Source of the DNA: Cervus elaphus
Taxonomy: Eukaryota > Chordata > Mammalia > Artiodactyla > Cervidae
NCBI RefSeq assembly: GCF_910594005.1
Contig: NC_057848.1
Span: 47,385,616-47,449,615, forward strand
Length of the DNA stretch: 64,000 nucleotides
Direction of reading: 5' to 3'
Shown here: piece after piece, positions 45,585-57,544 of the stretch
How the letters are laid out: each line of letters begins with the position of its first letter
Position numbering within the stretch: position 1 is the first letter of the stretch
Made by a program: the position numbers and the translations under genes
Notes under the pieces: generated by a model
The model's input: only the letters and a program-made list of their open reading frames with translations
Told to the model about the DNA's origin: nothing
Database searches by the model: none

Positions 45585-45825
45585 TGGGACCTTCCTGGTG
45601 GTCCAGTCCTTAAGAATCCACCTGCCAATGCAGGGGACACAGGTTTGATCCCTGGTCCCATGCACTCTAGTGTCTGTGCTCCATAGCAAGAGAAGACACT
45701 GCAATAAGCAGCCTGCATAACTCAAATGAAGAGTAGCCTCTGCCTGCTGCAACTAGGGAAAGACTTTGAGCAACAACAAAGACCCAGAGTGGCCAAAAAT
45801 AAACATAAATAACTAAAAAAACTCT
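45585..45825 (+). repeat. CHR-type SINE, long form
   Basis: GGGACCTTCCTGGTGGTCCA head, GGTTTGATCCCTGGTCCCAT, long body with GCTGCAACTAGGGAAAGACT and CAACAACAAAGACCCAGAGT, A-rich tail. Confidence 0.85.
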
Positions 45826-46088
45826 TTTTACCATGGCAGAGTTTAAACATATTAAGAAATGAACAAGAGAATAATGAACTTCCAGGTATCCATTTAAAAG
45901 CATCAGAAATTTCCAAAATTTTGCTAAACTTTTTGCTTGACTTTTAATTACAAAAAGCATTTACATGTTATATGTATTTACAAAAAGGGATGAGCCTCTG
46001 GTACCTACTTAGAATTGCTTTCACTTATAATTTTTTTATACTTGAATTTCAAGCCCTCCCACCCAAATTTCAGTTTTATTTTGTTAAA

Positions 46089-46091
<3 letters not shown>

Positions 46092-46140
<49 letters not shown>
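46092..46140. repeat. (TA)n microsatellite
   Basis: About 23 pure TA units; likely polymorphic and hard to assemble. Confidence 0.95.
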
Positions 46141-46142
<2 letters not shown>

Positions 46143-46327
46143 CAGACACAGATATTCCTCTTTCATTCATCTGAAAGAAAAAGTTCCTTCTTGCTTTCAC
46201 TTTGTATCTCATTAAGTGATGGAATTTCTTGCTGAACTTTGAATGTTTTGGTATTCCTATTTTTCCAGAGAGTTTCTAATATTTATTATTTTGCTTCATT
46301 GCTCTTACATACTTTTTCTTTATTAGA

Positions 46328-46447
46328 ATAAATTTTTTGATTGCACTGTGCGGCATGCGGGATCCTAGTTCTCTGACCAGGAAATGAACCTGTGCCTCCT
46401 GAAATGCAAGCTCTGAGTCTTAACCACTGGGTCACCAAGTAAGTCCC
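46328..46447 (-). repeat. CHR-type SINE
   Basis: Reverse copy: CGGCATGCGGGATCCTAGTT, CCAGGAAATGAACCTGTGCC, CTTAACCACTGGGTCACCAA on +. Confidence 0.8.
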
Positions 46448-46852
46448 ATTTATCAGAATAATTTGTTATTCCCATGCTTCTAATGCACTATGCTCTGATT
46501 TATTTTTCAGTTGGAGATCTGATGTTTTACGTCTCTTAGAGAATAATTTTCTCTATATAGAATCCATAACTACCCATTTTAGAATCATGAAAGTTCAGTT
46601 CCACTTTCCTCTTGTCAGTCTACTGCAGCAGTCATCAAGTCACAAGTTAGTCTTCTCTTTTCCCAAAGCTCCAATTCGCTGATCCTTTCCCCATGGAAGC
46701 TTTTATCCTACCTCTTCATTAATCATGGACATTTAAGTGGATAGTCAAGAAGACTCAAACAGAAGTAAGCACATATATGTTAATACTATTTCATGGTGTT
46801 GGATGCCCTTCTGTTTTTTCAGCTAAATAGGGATGGTAAAACATTTACTAAC

Positions 46853-46995
46853 CTTTCCAGGATCCCACTCTTGAGTTTTTGTCTGAAGCTGTAGAAGCTC
46901 ATAAGTTAATTCCAAATTTTCTAATTCTGGTTTGGGAAATCCAGGTAGTACATTGTGTAATTGGAAACCAAATAGCTCCAACCAACTTCCAATAT
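46853..46995 (-). CDS. TENM1: TENM1 penultimate coding exon
   Basis: On the minus strand the acceptor TGTCTCACAG precedes AT, which completes the Asp codon opened by the previous exon. The exon then encodes IGSWLELFGFQLHNVLPGFP and continues to KTQEWDPGK at the donor AAG|GTTAGT. Its 143 bp (2 + 47 codons) end in phase 0, exactly as the last exon requires. It lies between the Rhs-associated core and the C-terminal domain; the aromatic, hydrophobic opening is typical of this linker in teneurins. Confidence 0.97.
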
Positions 46996-47582
46996 CTGTG
47001 AGACACAAAATTTAAAAGAAAAAAAAACATTTTAAAGCCCATACTTTACAACTTTTGTGGAAAGCTTGAAAGATGCCTTTCCTGCCTTTGATATGTTTAG
47101 CCAATGGTAAGTTAGGGATAAGCTTCCCTTTGTGTCACTCACTCTAAAACATCTGATCCTTTCTCTGGGGAAATCTTTTGATTCATGGATAATCATAGAG
47201 ATTGGCTCAGTTTACTGTGTGGAAATTCTTAGTGTGGTAGTGGTATTAAGGCCACACAGACTCTGGTATTAGATTTGTTTGATGCAACAGAATCTTGATT
47301 TTTCTTCTGTGGAATTATTTGTAGAAGCTTTTAAGAGTGAAAACTATGAACAGAAAGCTTAAAAGGCAAGAAGAAAATGTACTAGGATGCAAAAGTATCA
47401 TGTTTTACGCCAACGTGTACAGTTCTGCTCACTCAAGAAGGCTAAGGAAGAGATTGCACAATAACTTGTGGGCTAGCTGGCAGGAAGAGGAAGCATCTTT
47501 ACAAAGGCATTGAGATTATGTGATAAACACCAGGGAGCGTTTTCTCTTTACTTTAGCATAAAGCATTACGCCATTTAAATAC
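46996..47582 (-). other. TENM1: TENM1 intron
   Basis: 587 bp without recognisable repeats or further coding signal. Confidence 0.85.
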
Positions 47583-48803
47583 CTGTGGTATACTTGGCAA
47601 CATCTTGAATTTTGCCAACAGGGTAGTTATTTTCAAAGGAGTAGAGGTTGAATGGTTTAGGAAGGAGGTTCAACTGTTTCCATATGTGATGATTAGGTGT
47701 CGTCCATCGACCAGCAACAACATCATAATCCCTTTGCCCCAGGTGCACTAGTTTAGTAAGGAAATCATAGAGTCCTCCATGAAAACCAATGATGACCTGA
47801 AAGTCAGGATAAGTGTCATGATAGATATCTCCATAAGGTGTGTACAGTATCTCTTTGATCACCTGACCCCGACTGCTGAACACGGCTAGTGGGGTGCCTG
47901 TATTATCACAGGCTACGTAATATTCTTCACCACTGCTTAGCTCCATGGCAATAAGGTGACCTTGGAGATCATAATACAGGGATGTAATCTCTGAGCTGGT
48001 GTGGTTGTACAAATGAGTAACTCTTATGGGGTTGGCAAGGTCTGCATAAAAGAACTGGAGGTGCTGTCCAGGGCTGGACTTACTGGCCACACGTCGCCCA
48101 AGCCCATCATAGTAATACTGCACAGTCCAGCCAGAAGCCTTATTGTAGGCTTTCTGCAACAGACCATTAGAATTATATTCAAATACGTCATTTCCCCTCT
48201 GTCTCAGAAAGCCATCTTCATCCATCTTGTACTGAATTTCTCCAAGTCTGGTGATGCGATCTCGGAGGTCATATCGGAGAGGAGTAAGACGAGCACTATT
48301 CCCATGGCTTAAGAGGTTGATGTTCCCATTCAGATCATAACTATAACGCCACTGGGTTTTATCGTTTACAGAAACAGTTTGAAGTTGCCCATCGGCATCA
48401 TATTCATAGAAGTATCTTGTTATATTGGCATCTACTCCTACTCTGATATCACATATTACCATTCGGCCCATATTATCGTATTGAATAGTCATCCAGTAGG
48501 CAATTGCCTTTAGGATTTCATACTGGACTTCAATGACTTGTCCATTGGCGCTGAAGATCTTGGTGTGCTTCATCACGGTAGTAGTTATGACTTGATTTAA
48601 ATCATAATTAATTACACTGAATTTTCCAAACTGCTCTGTTCGACCAGAGACATCGACGTATCGGTACAGATCTATGGGCAAAGGGGTTTCATTGATCACA
48701 GCTTGCATGCTGGTGACACGGAAGTTGTTGTAGCTGTAGTCAAAGCGAGCATTCACAAGGCCTTCTTCGCTGAATCTGAAAATCTGGCGCCCAATAAGAG
48801 GTC
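47583..48803 (-). CDS. TENM1: TENM1 large exon: YD repeats and Rhs-associated core
   Basis: 1221 bp on the minus strand, from acceptor CCCCTTCAG to donor ACAG|GTATTT. It opens (G)PLIGRQIFRFSEEGLVNARF. Several YD-type repeats are visible (FYEYDADGQL, WRYSYDLNGN, LRYDLRDRIT, QYYYDGLGRR, LYYDLQGHLI), forming part of the barrel-like shell shared with bacterial Rhs/Tc proteins. The end carries the Rhs-associated core, with TPYGDIYHDTYPDFQVIIGF and HLGQRDYDVVAGRWTTP matching the closing plug of that fold. An N-glycosylation sequon (Asn-His-Thr in LYNHTSS) and others suggest extracellular exposure. The phase (two bases at the start, one at the end) fits both neighbours. No stop or frameshift interrupts it. 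Confidence 0.98.
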
Positions 48804-49687
48804 CTGAAGGGGTCAAAATAAAAATCATGAGAATAATGCGAGAGGCTCAATATTGAACAATCAGAAAGTTCTAGTGTTCTTTTCTTTAGTACTGATGTTT
48901 TTACACTCAAAATGAAATATTAGAGATTGATGTTTGATATCTAATGCCTGGACATCTCATCTCATAGATACATATTTTCATCATTGTGGTCACCAAATAT
49001 GAAAAAAATTTAAAATACTGCATATTATAGTTATAGAATAATTTAATTATAGGAACTTCAGAAGTAATAACCCATTCCCAACTACCTAACCAGTAGCTGA
49101 AGTGATGAAACTGATATTATAAACATGCTCTCTTTTTATAATTACTGACAAAAATACTTTCAGTTCATTTAACCCGTGCAACTGAACTGAACTGACAAGG
49201 TCAGAAGGTCAGGTTTTGACCAAATCCAGTATTCAAGTAACTGGATTTTGGTATTTTATAAACCCACAGGATGAAATATAATAAAAAATGGTGACTTGTG
49301 AAGACATGTTGCCATCAACTGAGGCTTACAAAGGTTACACAAGGCTTGCACTAGTTTCAGTGAGGCTCATATCTTTGGGACTTTGAGTGAGACTTTGCAT
49401 CTTTGGGACGATTTGGTGGTGAGTAGGGATGGGTGCCCAGTTAGACTAGGTACTTAGAGTTCAACTTTCTTGAGGGCTGAGAGAAAGAGAAATGCACTGT
49501 ATTTTTTAAGGAATTGGCTTTCACACCATCTATCATATATTTTTCATTTTCAATGGAAGATAATTTGATAACTCAAATTTGGTTGAACTGCATGTCTGTA
49601 AGTTAATGCTTCTATCTCAGACTGTGGCCAGCAAAAATTTCCTAAGACCGATGTGCTTGTATACCTCACCACCCTTTCACCACAAAC
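48804..49687 (-). other. TENM1: TENM1 intron
   Basis: 884 bp; AT-rich, no repeat family recognised. Confidence 0.85.
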
Positions 49688-50075
49688 CTGTTTGCCTGTA
49701 TCTGATTGTGCAAATGAAGCCATCGTGCATCAGATGTATTGTCTTAATCACTCCAGAAGACTCTTCATATGTTAATGTGACCTGGGTGGTATCATAGAGA
49801 ATCTCGGACAGCCTTGCTTGCTTGGTATACTTGTACAAAACTCTGCGCCCTGTCCCCAGATGCAGGGTTTGCAGTAGTCGGCCATCTCGACTGTAGTCTT
49901 GGATAAAAGAAGTGCTACTGTCCGGTGGGGTGTAGATGTTCCGGTAGTAGCCCACCGACAGCATGGTTTGTAAGCTGTGGCGCACCATACTAGGCATCGT
50001 GACCGAGAGCAGACAATCTGACTGGTCGTACTCAAAGATATAACGCCGCTGGCTATGTAAGAGAAGCATCACAGA
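49688..50075 (-). CDS. TENM1: TENM1 exon: YD-repeat segment
   Basis: 388 bp on the minus strand after the acceptor GTCTCGTTTCAG. It encodes SVMLLLHSQRRYIFEYDQSD and continues to HDGFICTIRYRQTG at the donor ACAG|GTTTGT. The terminal G joins GA of the next exon to give Gly. Y-x-Y-D-like repeat cores (YIFEYDQSD, FIQDYSRDG, VLYKYTKQA) place it in the YD shell. It starts in phase 0 and ends in phase 1, as the following exon needs. Confidence 0.97.
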
Positions 50076-50154
50076 CTGAAACGAGACAAAGGCACAACAA
50101 AAGCATAATAGTACCACTGAAGTTGACGAGATGAAAGAAAATACCCATTCATCC

Positions 50155-50525
50155 TTTCAGGACAAAGTTATCGAGCACTTACTATATGCTGGGCACTGTG
50201 GTGGACCCTAGTGTATACAGTAGTGGCAATAATGTGTCTGTCCTTGTGGAATTTACAGATTAATGGAGGAGAAAGACAAATAACCAAACAACTACAATAT
50301 AGTGTGACATATGTTATGACAGAGGAAATTCAAGGGCGCTCATGGGAGGTGGAGGAAGAGCCGCAACCTAGACTTAAGAGGTCAAGAAAGGCATCCTGGA
50401 GACTGTGACATTTACAGTTGAGACCTAAAGGGTGACTAGGGCATGGCCAGATGAAGGCAGGGAGGTGAGTGGGCTGGATGGGGAGACCTGACACAGAGCA
50501 GAGCATTGTGAGTGGCTACATAAGA
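50155..50525 (+). repeat. L2 fragment, upstream part
   Basis: CGAGCACTTACTATATGCTG, GGCACTGTGGTGGACCCTAG and a GTCAAGAAAGGCATCCTGGA segment match the L2 3' third. The L2 appears to resume at about 50770 (CTGGGTTTAGATCACGCTGA, TAAGGAGTTTGGACTTTTGC). Confidence 0.65.
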
Positions 50526-50529
50526 AAGA

Positions 50530-50764
50530 GAACATTTTTTTTTTTTTTTTTTTTAAGATCATTCAATGGCAAAAATACAGTCTTTTGAGGACATTATGCT
50601 AAGTGAAATAAGTGAGTTACAAAAAGACACCTTAACACTACTGAACTGTACACTTAAAAATGGCTAAGATGGTAGATTTTATATAATGTGTATTTTACCA
50701 CAATTAAAAAAAAACTGTTTAAAACCTTAATAAAAAATTAATTTATAAAAAAAAAAAAAAAAAG
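50530..50764. repeat. Old L1 3' end within L2
   Basis: A T run, then CATTATGCTAAGTGAAATAA, ACACTTAAAAATGGCTAAGA and TGTGTATTTTACCACAATTA, an L1M-type 3' end, and a 17-base A run. AGAACAT occurs before (about 50529) and after (about 50763), a probable target duplication. Confidence 0.6.
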
Positions 50765-51143
50765 AACATGGGGCATTTGGTGTGGCCAGAGCATGGGTAT
50801 GTTGGAAGGGATGGGTAAATGGCAAGCGATGAGGCGAGTCAGGTAGGCTGGGTTTAGATCACGCTGAGCTTTCTAAGCCATGCTAAGGAGTTTGGACTTT
50901 TGCCTGTTGACAACAAGGGAACTGCTGAAAGCAGATGGAAGGAGAGGACACTTGTGCCACTGGAAAAAACAATCCAGTTGGTGTTTCAGAAAGGTTACTA
51001 TTGCTTCAGTGTGGAGATGAATTGGAGGGAGGGACACAGAGGGTAAGGCATGCCATATATTAAGTATTAGTCACCAAAAATTACTTATTGAGTTCATGTA
51101 GCAGATGTCTTTCTGAAAAGTTGTATAGAAAATATTATCATTA

Positions 51144-51465
51144 CAGTAATCCCCCCTTATCAGCAGTTTTGCTTTCTGAGTTACCCACAGTCAACTGCTG
51201 TCTGAAAATATTCAATGGAAAATTCCAGAAATAAACAGTTCTTAAGCTTTAAAATGCATGCTGTTCTGAGTAGCATGATGAATCTCATGCTGTCCTTCCC
51301 AGGACGTGAATCATCTCTTTGTTCAGTGTATCCATGCTATATATGCTACCTGCCCGATAGTACAGGGAATAATGCAGTATATATAGGCTTCTGTACTATT
51401 CCCACTTTCAGGCATCCATGGAGGGGTCTTGGAATGTATCCCCTGTGGGCGAGGAGGGACTACTG
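51144..51465. mobile_element. Tigger-like (TcMar) non-autonomous DNA transposon
   Basis: 322 bp starting CAGTAATCCCCCCTTAT and ending with the approximate inverse (CAGTAGTCCCTCCTCGC on minus). A TA precedes the left end. Inside are AATGGAAAATTCCAGAAATA and GACGTGAATCATCTCTTTGT, seen in Tigger consensus ends. No transposase frame. Confidence 0.72.
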
Positions 51466-52916
51466 CATAGCTTTACAATTCATGTTTTAAATGATATTAG
51501 GGAAACATGCCATTAAAAGTGGAGAATTCTCTGGTTATGCAAGCACTCTCCTCCAAACTGATCTGTATTTCAGAAAGTTATTTGTTGAGGTATGATGCCG
51601 TGCATGTAACAGGTGTTTCATTGATATTGGTTTATCTATTTTAATTTTAAATATAGTCATAAAAGGAACACTGTTTGAAGGAGAATTAAAACCCTATTTT
51701 TAATCAAAAAGCATTTAAATCTCATCTTTTAGTAAAAATTGCTCACCCCCGGAAATTCTGATGTATCTCCCCAAGGGAGATTTTACCCCTCCTTTCTAGA
51801 GAATTGACTTATCAAGCAAAAATATTTAATTGAGCTTTATTTTCTGAAGTTTCTGTTATGAAAACAATAGGTACCATTTCATCTTCTAAATATAAATTAC
51901 ATAGATATTTATGAATTACAGAAGCATATATAATGTACATTTAAATCTTCTAAATATGAAATTATATTCTAATATTGAACACACTTCTTGAAACTGCATG
52001 TCCTCCCTGCTCTTCTGACAACTGATTTCAAATCACATGTCAATACTGTGAAGTCAAAGTCAGCACTTATTTGCTCATTGGCTTATCCTTTCTCGCTCTT
52101 CCACCAGGTACTCTGCCTGGGGATACAGAGCCGTGTGTGGATCCACCTCATCACCTGTGGATACTCTGCAACTCCAGAAACCCTGCTGAACAGAAGGCGG
52201 GAGACGTGGAAGTCCTGCCTGGGCACGAGGACATGAAGGGACCACCCCGTCCTTGACCAAGGCAGAACTCAACAGAACCTGGGGTGAAACTAGTGGGCAA
52301 TGCCTCTGCATTACCTCTCTGCTGAAAGCCAGATTTCTCAGCTCCTTTCCACTCTCTTCTGTCAATTTGCCATGAACAAATGACATCTGTCACCTGCGAG
52401 GCGGGCCAGGGACAGTCACCATATGGCTCGCACACATTATCCAGTACCAGCCTGTCTTTTCCAGTTGCTGCACCAGCCTTGCCAAACATTTATAGCACAA
52501 CACCAGTGCATTCTCTCCCTGCTCTCGTCTTCCGCGCTGTAGTAAACCACGGCCTGACCCTGTTCCTAGGTGGTGCTGATGCTGTGCTGACTGAGAATGT
52601 GGATGATGTGATTAGAAATCTCGTGAATGTAACTGCTGTGTTGCCAGAATAGCATTTAGCTCTCACTTGGCTACTTTGTCACTTTGGGTGGGCATTATTA
52701 TCAGTTTGTTCAAAAACAATACTTATAAGTCCATCCAACGCCCCCAGTGCTGCTATAGAATAAAAGGTCATTTCTTATTAGTCCAAACACTAGAGTGGGA
52801 GACTCTGTATTTTCCAAAAAGTTGATTGTGAGAACCGAAATGATTGTGAGATCACTGTAAAGACGAAAACTAAAACCGTGGCTGCATATTCATTTGAACA
52901 GGAGTAGAAATGAGAG

Positions 52917-53112
52917 ATGGGCTTCCCAGGTAGCTCCAACAGTAAAGAATCTGCCTGCAATGTGGGAGACCAGGGTTTGATCCACTGGGTCGGGAAGATC
53001 CCCTGGAGAAGGGCATGGAGAATTCTTGCCTGGAGAATTCCATGCACAGAGGAGCCTGGCGGGCTACAGTCCATGGGGTCGCAAAGAGTTGGACACAACT
53101 GAGTGCCAACAC
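52917..53112 (+). repeat. Bov-tA SINE with target duplication
   Basis: Forward copy: GGGCTTCCCAGGTAGCTCCA, GAAGATCCCCTGGAGAAGGG, CCATGGGGTCGCAAAGAGTT. AGAAATGAGAG flanks it at about 52906 and 53118. Confidence 0.9.
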
Positions 53113-54846
53113 TTTCAGAAATGAGAGGTGGCAGAAATTTGAAAAAGTAAGGCATTTGAATGACCACCAGATGGCAGTGTGGGGCCACCTGGAAGCACAA
53201 GCCAAAGGCTGCATTCTCTCCCTCTAGGCAGCCTTTGAAAATTTCAGCCCCAAAGAGGCAGTTTTGTGTAAATGTATCAGACGAAAGCATCTTATTAAAT
53301 GATTATAGAATATATTTAAATGCATTTAAAAATGAAGTTCTTAAGAATGTTTTTAGGAAACGGAAAGATTTACATTTCCTGTAATACAAAATTTTAGCCC
53401 CACAAGTCTTCAAGATATAATTAACTCAGGGAAGGCTCATGAATCAAGACAGAGAATTAATGACCACACAGAGAAAATTTAAGAAACAATAATTGATTTT
53501 TTTAATAGAGAAGAGATCATTTAAGCAACCACAGCTATTACCCAAATAATTATTTTTCTCCTAATGGCTACAAACCATTGTGCATGAAAATGATACCCAT
53601 AATTTTTACTTACTCTAGAGGAAGTCAAATAATTTTTACAAAATTTCTGCACATTGAGGTAAAATATCTGCTGTTTGCTTTTTTCAATATATCATGGCAT
53701 AGGGATGCCAAGCAAATGTATAAAGGTACAAATAGAAGTATTTTGAGGTACAAAAAGAGGTTTATATTTTTAAAGTTGGAGAACTGTTACTTCAAAATAT
53801 ACTTCTAGAGCCAGCCTCTTAGTCTTGCTCTGCCCCAGACATAGTGAAAGAATGTTCTAGCAAAGGCCACAATAAAGTGAGGACTAGAAGAGAGCATAGG
53901 AGGCAGAGAACTTCATCACCTCCCTGGAAGATTACATGTAAATTGGATTTTGGTAAATTGAATATTCCTTCCCTTTTCTTTCTAGAATCACAATTTCAAA
54001 GATACTTTAATTTCCTTCCATCCTTCTGTTCTTTCCTGTTTTAATTCACCTTCAAGTAGCAGTAGGTGCTAGCACTAAGTTTTCCAACTTAATAAATACT
54101 AGAATAAATATTAGAATGCACAATTTAAATGGAAAGAAACTAACTCTTATTGAATGACTAGATGTGCCAGGTGCTTTATATTAAGTTATTTCATTTAATT
54201 GCTGCTGCTATTCAGTGAATTAATTATTATCACTGGTAATAATGTTAATAAAATCAATCTCGTGATAAATGATTTTTGGAAAGTAAAGAACCATTCCATA
54301 ATTATGGGTTTTGTAGGCTCTGAGTTTTGCATAATAGCATTGCTTAAGTCAGGGGCTACCTGATAATTAGAGAACAAATTAAATGTAAGATTAAGAAAGG
54401 GAGAAAAGTCAACTAAAAGGCACAAGTGATTTGGCTCATCTCACTGGTCAATAAACGAGTTTTAGGGAGTCGCTGGGGCTTTTCTCCATACATTACTCTG
54501 TGTCAATAAGGTCTTATTTCTGCCCACTGCAGACACTGACAGTCTCAGGGAGTTTCTTTGTTTTGTTTTTAAAGAATTATAGCCAAGTAAGTTTCTGCAG
54601 CCAAAAGAATTTATGTGAAAAAAAGAATTCATGTGAAATTTGCTTCACATGATTCTTGGCTGAAATAACTGTGATGAAGTAATCAGTTAATTCAGAAAAG
54701 GGGAACAATAAAATTCTTCATTAATGTCAGACAAGAGGCTAACTAACTATATGCAGGACTGAAGTTTAAGTTTCAACAAGCTTTTCTGTCACTGTATAGA
54801 CAGTTTAAAGGGCAAGTTTTATGAGACCTAGAAGCAATTGTCTATA

Positions 54847-54917
54847 GGCAGTTAGCTCAGCAGCCAGACTGTGGCGCTAATAGGTTAAGGCTCTGAGTTC
54901 AAACCTATAAATATTCC
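54847..54917 (+). pseudogene. tRNA-Ile-like relic
   Basis: About 71 bases align by eye with mammalian tRNA-Ile(AAT): an A-box-like TTAGCTCAG, an anticodon-loop-like GCTAATA and a B-box-like GAGTTCAAACC. The D-loop is altered and the acceptor stem (GGCAG- against the 3' side) does not pair well, so a functional tRNA is unlikely. It lies directly against a reversed CHR SINE. Confidence 0.55.
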
Positions 54918-55010
54918 TGTGGGATCTTAGTTCCCCAACCAGGGATTGAACCCAGGTCCTTGGCAGTGAAAGCATGGCATCCTAACCACCGGATGGCGAG
55001 GGAAGTCCCT
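54918..55010 (-). repeat. CHR-type SINE, short
   Basis: Reverse copy: GTGGGATCTTAGTTCCCCAA, CCAGGGATTGAACCCAGGTC, CCTAACCACCGGATGGCGAG on +. Confidence 0.85.
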
Positions 55011-56520
55011 CAAAGCTGTACATACTCCTAAGGCGTGTCAGCTCCTTCACTAGTCACATGTAGACCTGTGGGAGGATCAGAGCAAATAAATTCTCATTCT
55101 TGAAAAAACTAATCAGCCTATATTCTGCCAGTGATCAGTGGCACCCTTTTCTTTTTTTTTTTTTTTCATATGAGGTCATCTTACATGCCTTGCGTCTGTG
55201 AATATACAACAAATATTTGGATTCAGTTAATTTTGTAACAAGTCTAGCACTTTGTGGACATTAGTTGTATGATTTTGCCAATCATTCTTGTTACCAAAAT
55301 TCAAAAGAGAAAACATCCACTCTGTAAGATTCAGATGTTCCCAGTGTAGAGTGCAGATTAGAGATTTCATCAATTTCTTCAGCAGAAAAGGACAGGGGCT
55401 ACAGACAGCAAAGGACTCAGTCCTTTACCCTGGCTCCCAAGTGGAGTTCTGCTTTATCTCCTAGACATTTCTAATTTGGCAAATTTCCCAGTGACTAACT
55501 CTGGGAAATAGTACAATGGTTTTATAATAACATACAACCCCTGGCACATTAAAAAAAAAACTTTCAGGGGTATATCAGAAAGGCTTAGCATTATTTGGTG
55601 CAAATAGTGAAATTTCACCACATGAGTTATGAGCACCCATGACTTTTTTCTAAGAGCTTCCAGGGGTTAATCCGTACTGACTCCCCTTGAATCCTCAGGG
55701 GAAAAAGTTTTTCAGTTTTCCCAGAAATTAATCCAGGACTAATGAACTGAGTTGAAAGGTTAGATTTAGGGGAAAAGAGACAGCATCTTAGGACATCAGA
55801 AATTGAGATGGCAGACAGAGATCAATTTCTCTTATTGTCTTCTGCTACTGGTCTGACTAGAAACCATTTCTGCTGTGTGAGGTTGATGTTTGACAAATGG
55901 ATCCAGGGGGTGGGGTTAAAATCCTTGCCCATTCCCAGCAGACAGAGGCCACGAGCTTCCATTACAGATGCTCCTGGAGACTCATTGTGTACAAAGGACT
56001 ATTAACAACAAGGGAGCCCCACTGCTACCATTTCCTCAGACAGATTACTTGGGAAAATATGTCCTCCAATGTATACCATTAAACCGTCACTGACTATCCT
56101 AACAAAATTAGAATTCCTTATCCTCTGTGTAAGAGCCTCTTTTCCAGAGCTGAGATACATTAACACGCAATTTTATAATTTTCTACCTATTTTACTTCGG
56201 TGTGAGCTTTCATAGTAATAAAGATACATTTTCAGGAGCATGAACAAATATGCTCAAATGAGGAGAAAGCTAAGCCATTATCCTGACTTCAGTTTGAAAG
56301 AGTACCTGGCAGAGTGTGGGGCTGGGGAAAGTTTTCGGCTGAAAAACAGCTTATCCTTGTAGGTATAATTTGTGGTGGTTGTTGTTGCTACTTTTATGGA
56401 GCAGAACAGGCAGAATACAGACTTCACTCCCACAGGTCCTCAGCAAGGCAGGTAATCAGTGCCGCTTTCAATGTTCTCATTCAGAAACTCAGAACTAGTT
56501 TATTTTCCCTACACACTTAC

Positions 56521-56817
56521 CTTTTCTAAGTAGGTATAGCTCCAAATTTTCCCATCAGCCCAAGTTCTTGAAATTATTTTTCCACTCTGGTCATATTCCA
56601 TTTTTTCATTCCATGTCCCTCTTTGAATAAATGTCACCAACCCCGAAGGTGAATATGTGATGTTCACTTCATTATATCTGCTTACAGGAGACCACAGAAC
56701 AGGTCGTCCAGTCTGGTCATAAAGAATTCGAAGGGTGAATTTCCGATGGTCATCATAGATCTTGCCTGTGCGAGTCACATGATCAAAATCGATGGAGAGC
56801 AGGTTTCTGTTATGCGC
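56521..56817 (-). CDS. TENM1: TENM1 exon: YD-repeat segment (most upstream exon in window)
   Basis: 297 bp (99 codons, phase 0 at both ends) on the minus strand. The acceptor TTTTTTGTAG precedes AHNRNLLSIDFDHVTRTGKI; the donor is AAG|GTAAGT. The exon encodes YD-shell strands such as LRILYDQTGRPVLW, EKMEYDQSGKI and GKIWSYTYLEK. Joined to the four downstream exons it gives 936 codons including stop. That equals roughly the last 935 of about 2725 residues of teneurin-1, so the N-terminal cytoplasmic, EGF, NHL and first YD exons lie beyond 64000. Confidence 0.97.
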
Positions 56818-57544
56818 CTACAAAAAAGAGGAAGTACATTTGAAGCACTGCCTCAGTTTCCCTCATCAAGGGTATTCACAATCCCAAAGCCTTTTCTGTT
56901 TCTCCAGCAATGGGGTCTCTTTTGCCTTTGCATCCGCATGGCTTTTCCTTGGATGACAACTTGTCTCTATTTTCCTGGGAGACTCTATAACCTTGGAAGA
57001 CTGGGGCCATGTCTTAACTACTGGGATGTGCTAGATTCTCAGCATGTGGTTGTTGACTGTTTTTTCCCAACTCAAGTCTCAACTGTGCTGATCCAGTTTT
57101 CAGTGATTATGTAATCTTACTTTATGTAAGTCAGACGCCTACAAAAGAATGGGACTTCCTCCCCTGCTTTTACCAATGAGGTGGCTAGAACATAGAATGG
57201 TGAATTATTTACATAATTAGCAATCAGAAAAAAGGAATATAGAGAGCCCCCTCTAATTTCTACAGATTCCCTTCTCTGGCTTCCTCGTTCCTCTGGGCAT
57301 GGAGTTTTATTATAATACTTTGCATCTATCACAGGGGAACACAGAGCAACTCAGACTGTCTCCTAGATGTAAAAGCCCATGCACGGAGGCCAGCAGGTAA
57401 CTGTGCGAGGTGTTGGTAGGTCCCCCAGTACTTGCAAGGGTGGCACCATTCAATGAGGTTGTGCAGCTTTAAGTCGTTGCCTCCTCCATTGGCCTAAAAT
57501 AATCAGTCAGGAGACTGAATTAGCTGCTTGTCTGTGCACCAGCC

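Larger units (their letters stand above)
44693..46852 (-). other. TENM1: TENM1 last intron
   Basis: A 2.2-kb intron containing a Bov-tA, an L1 3' piece with extra tail, a CHR element, a long TA repeat and a second CHR. The short gaps between them hold nothing recognisable. Confidence 0.85.
50076..56520 (-). other. TENM1: TENM1 intron
   Basis: A 6.4-kb intron with an L2 split by an L1M 3' end, a Tigger-like MITE, a Bov-tA, a tRNA-Ile-like relic and a CHR element. The stretches 51470-52910, 53115-54840 and 55010-56520 hold no recognisable gene; frames at 52075-52652 on both strands lack any family resemblance. Confidence 0.8.

Noticed and set aside
52075..52652. Cluster of frames of 61-112 residues on both strands
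   Set aside because: Mutually overlapping, no start-context or domain support; nothing recognised by eye.
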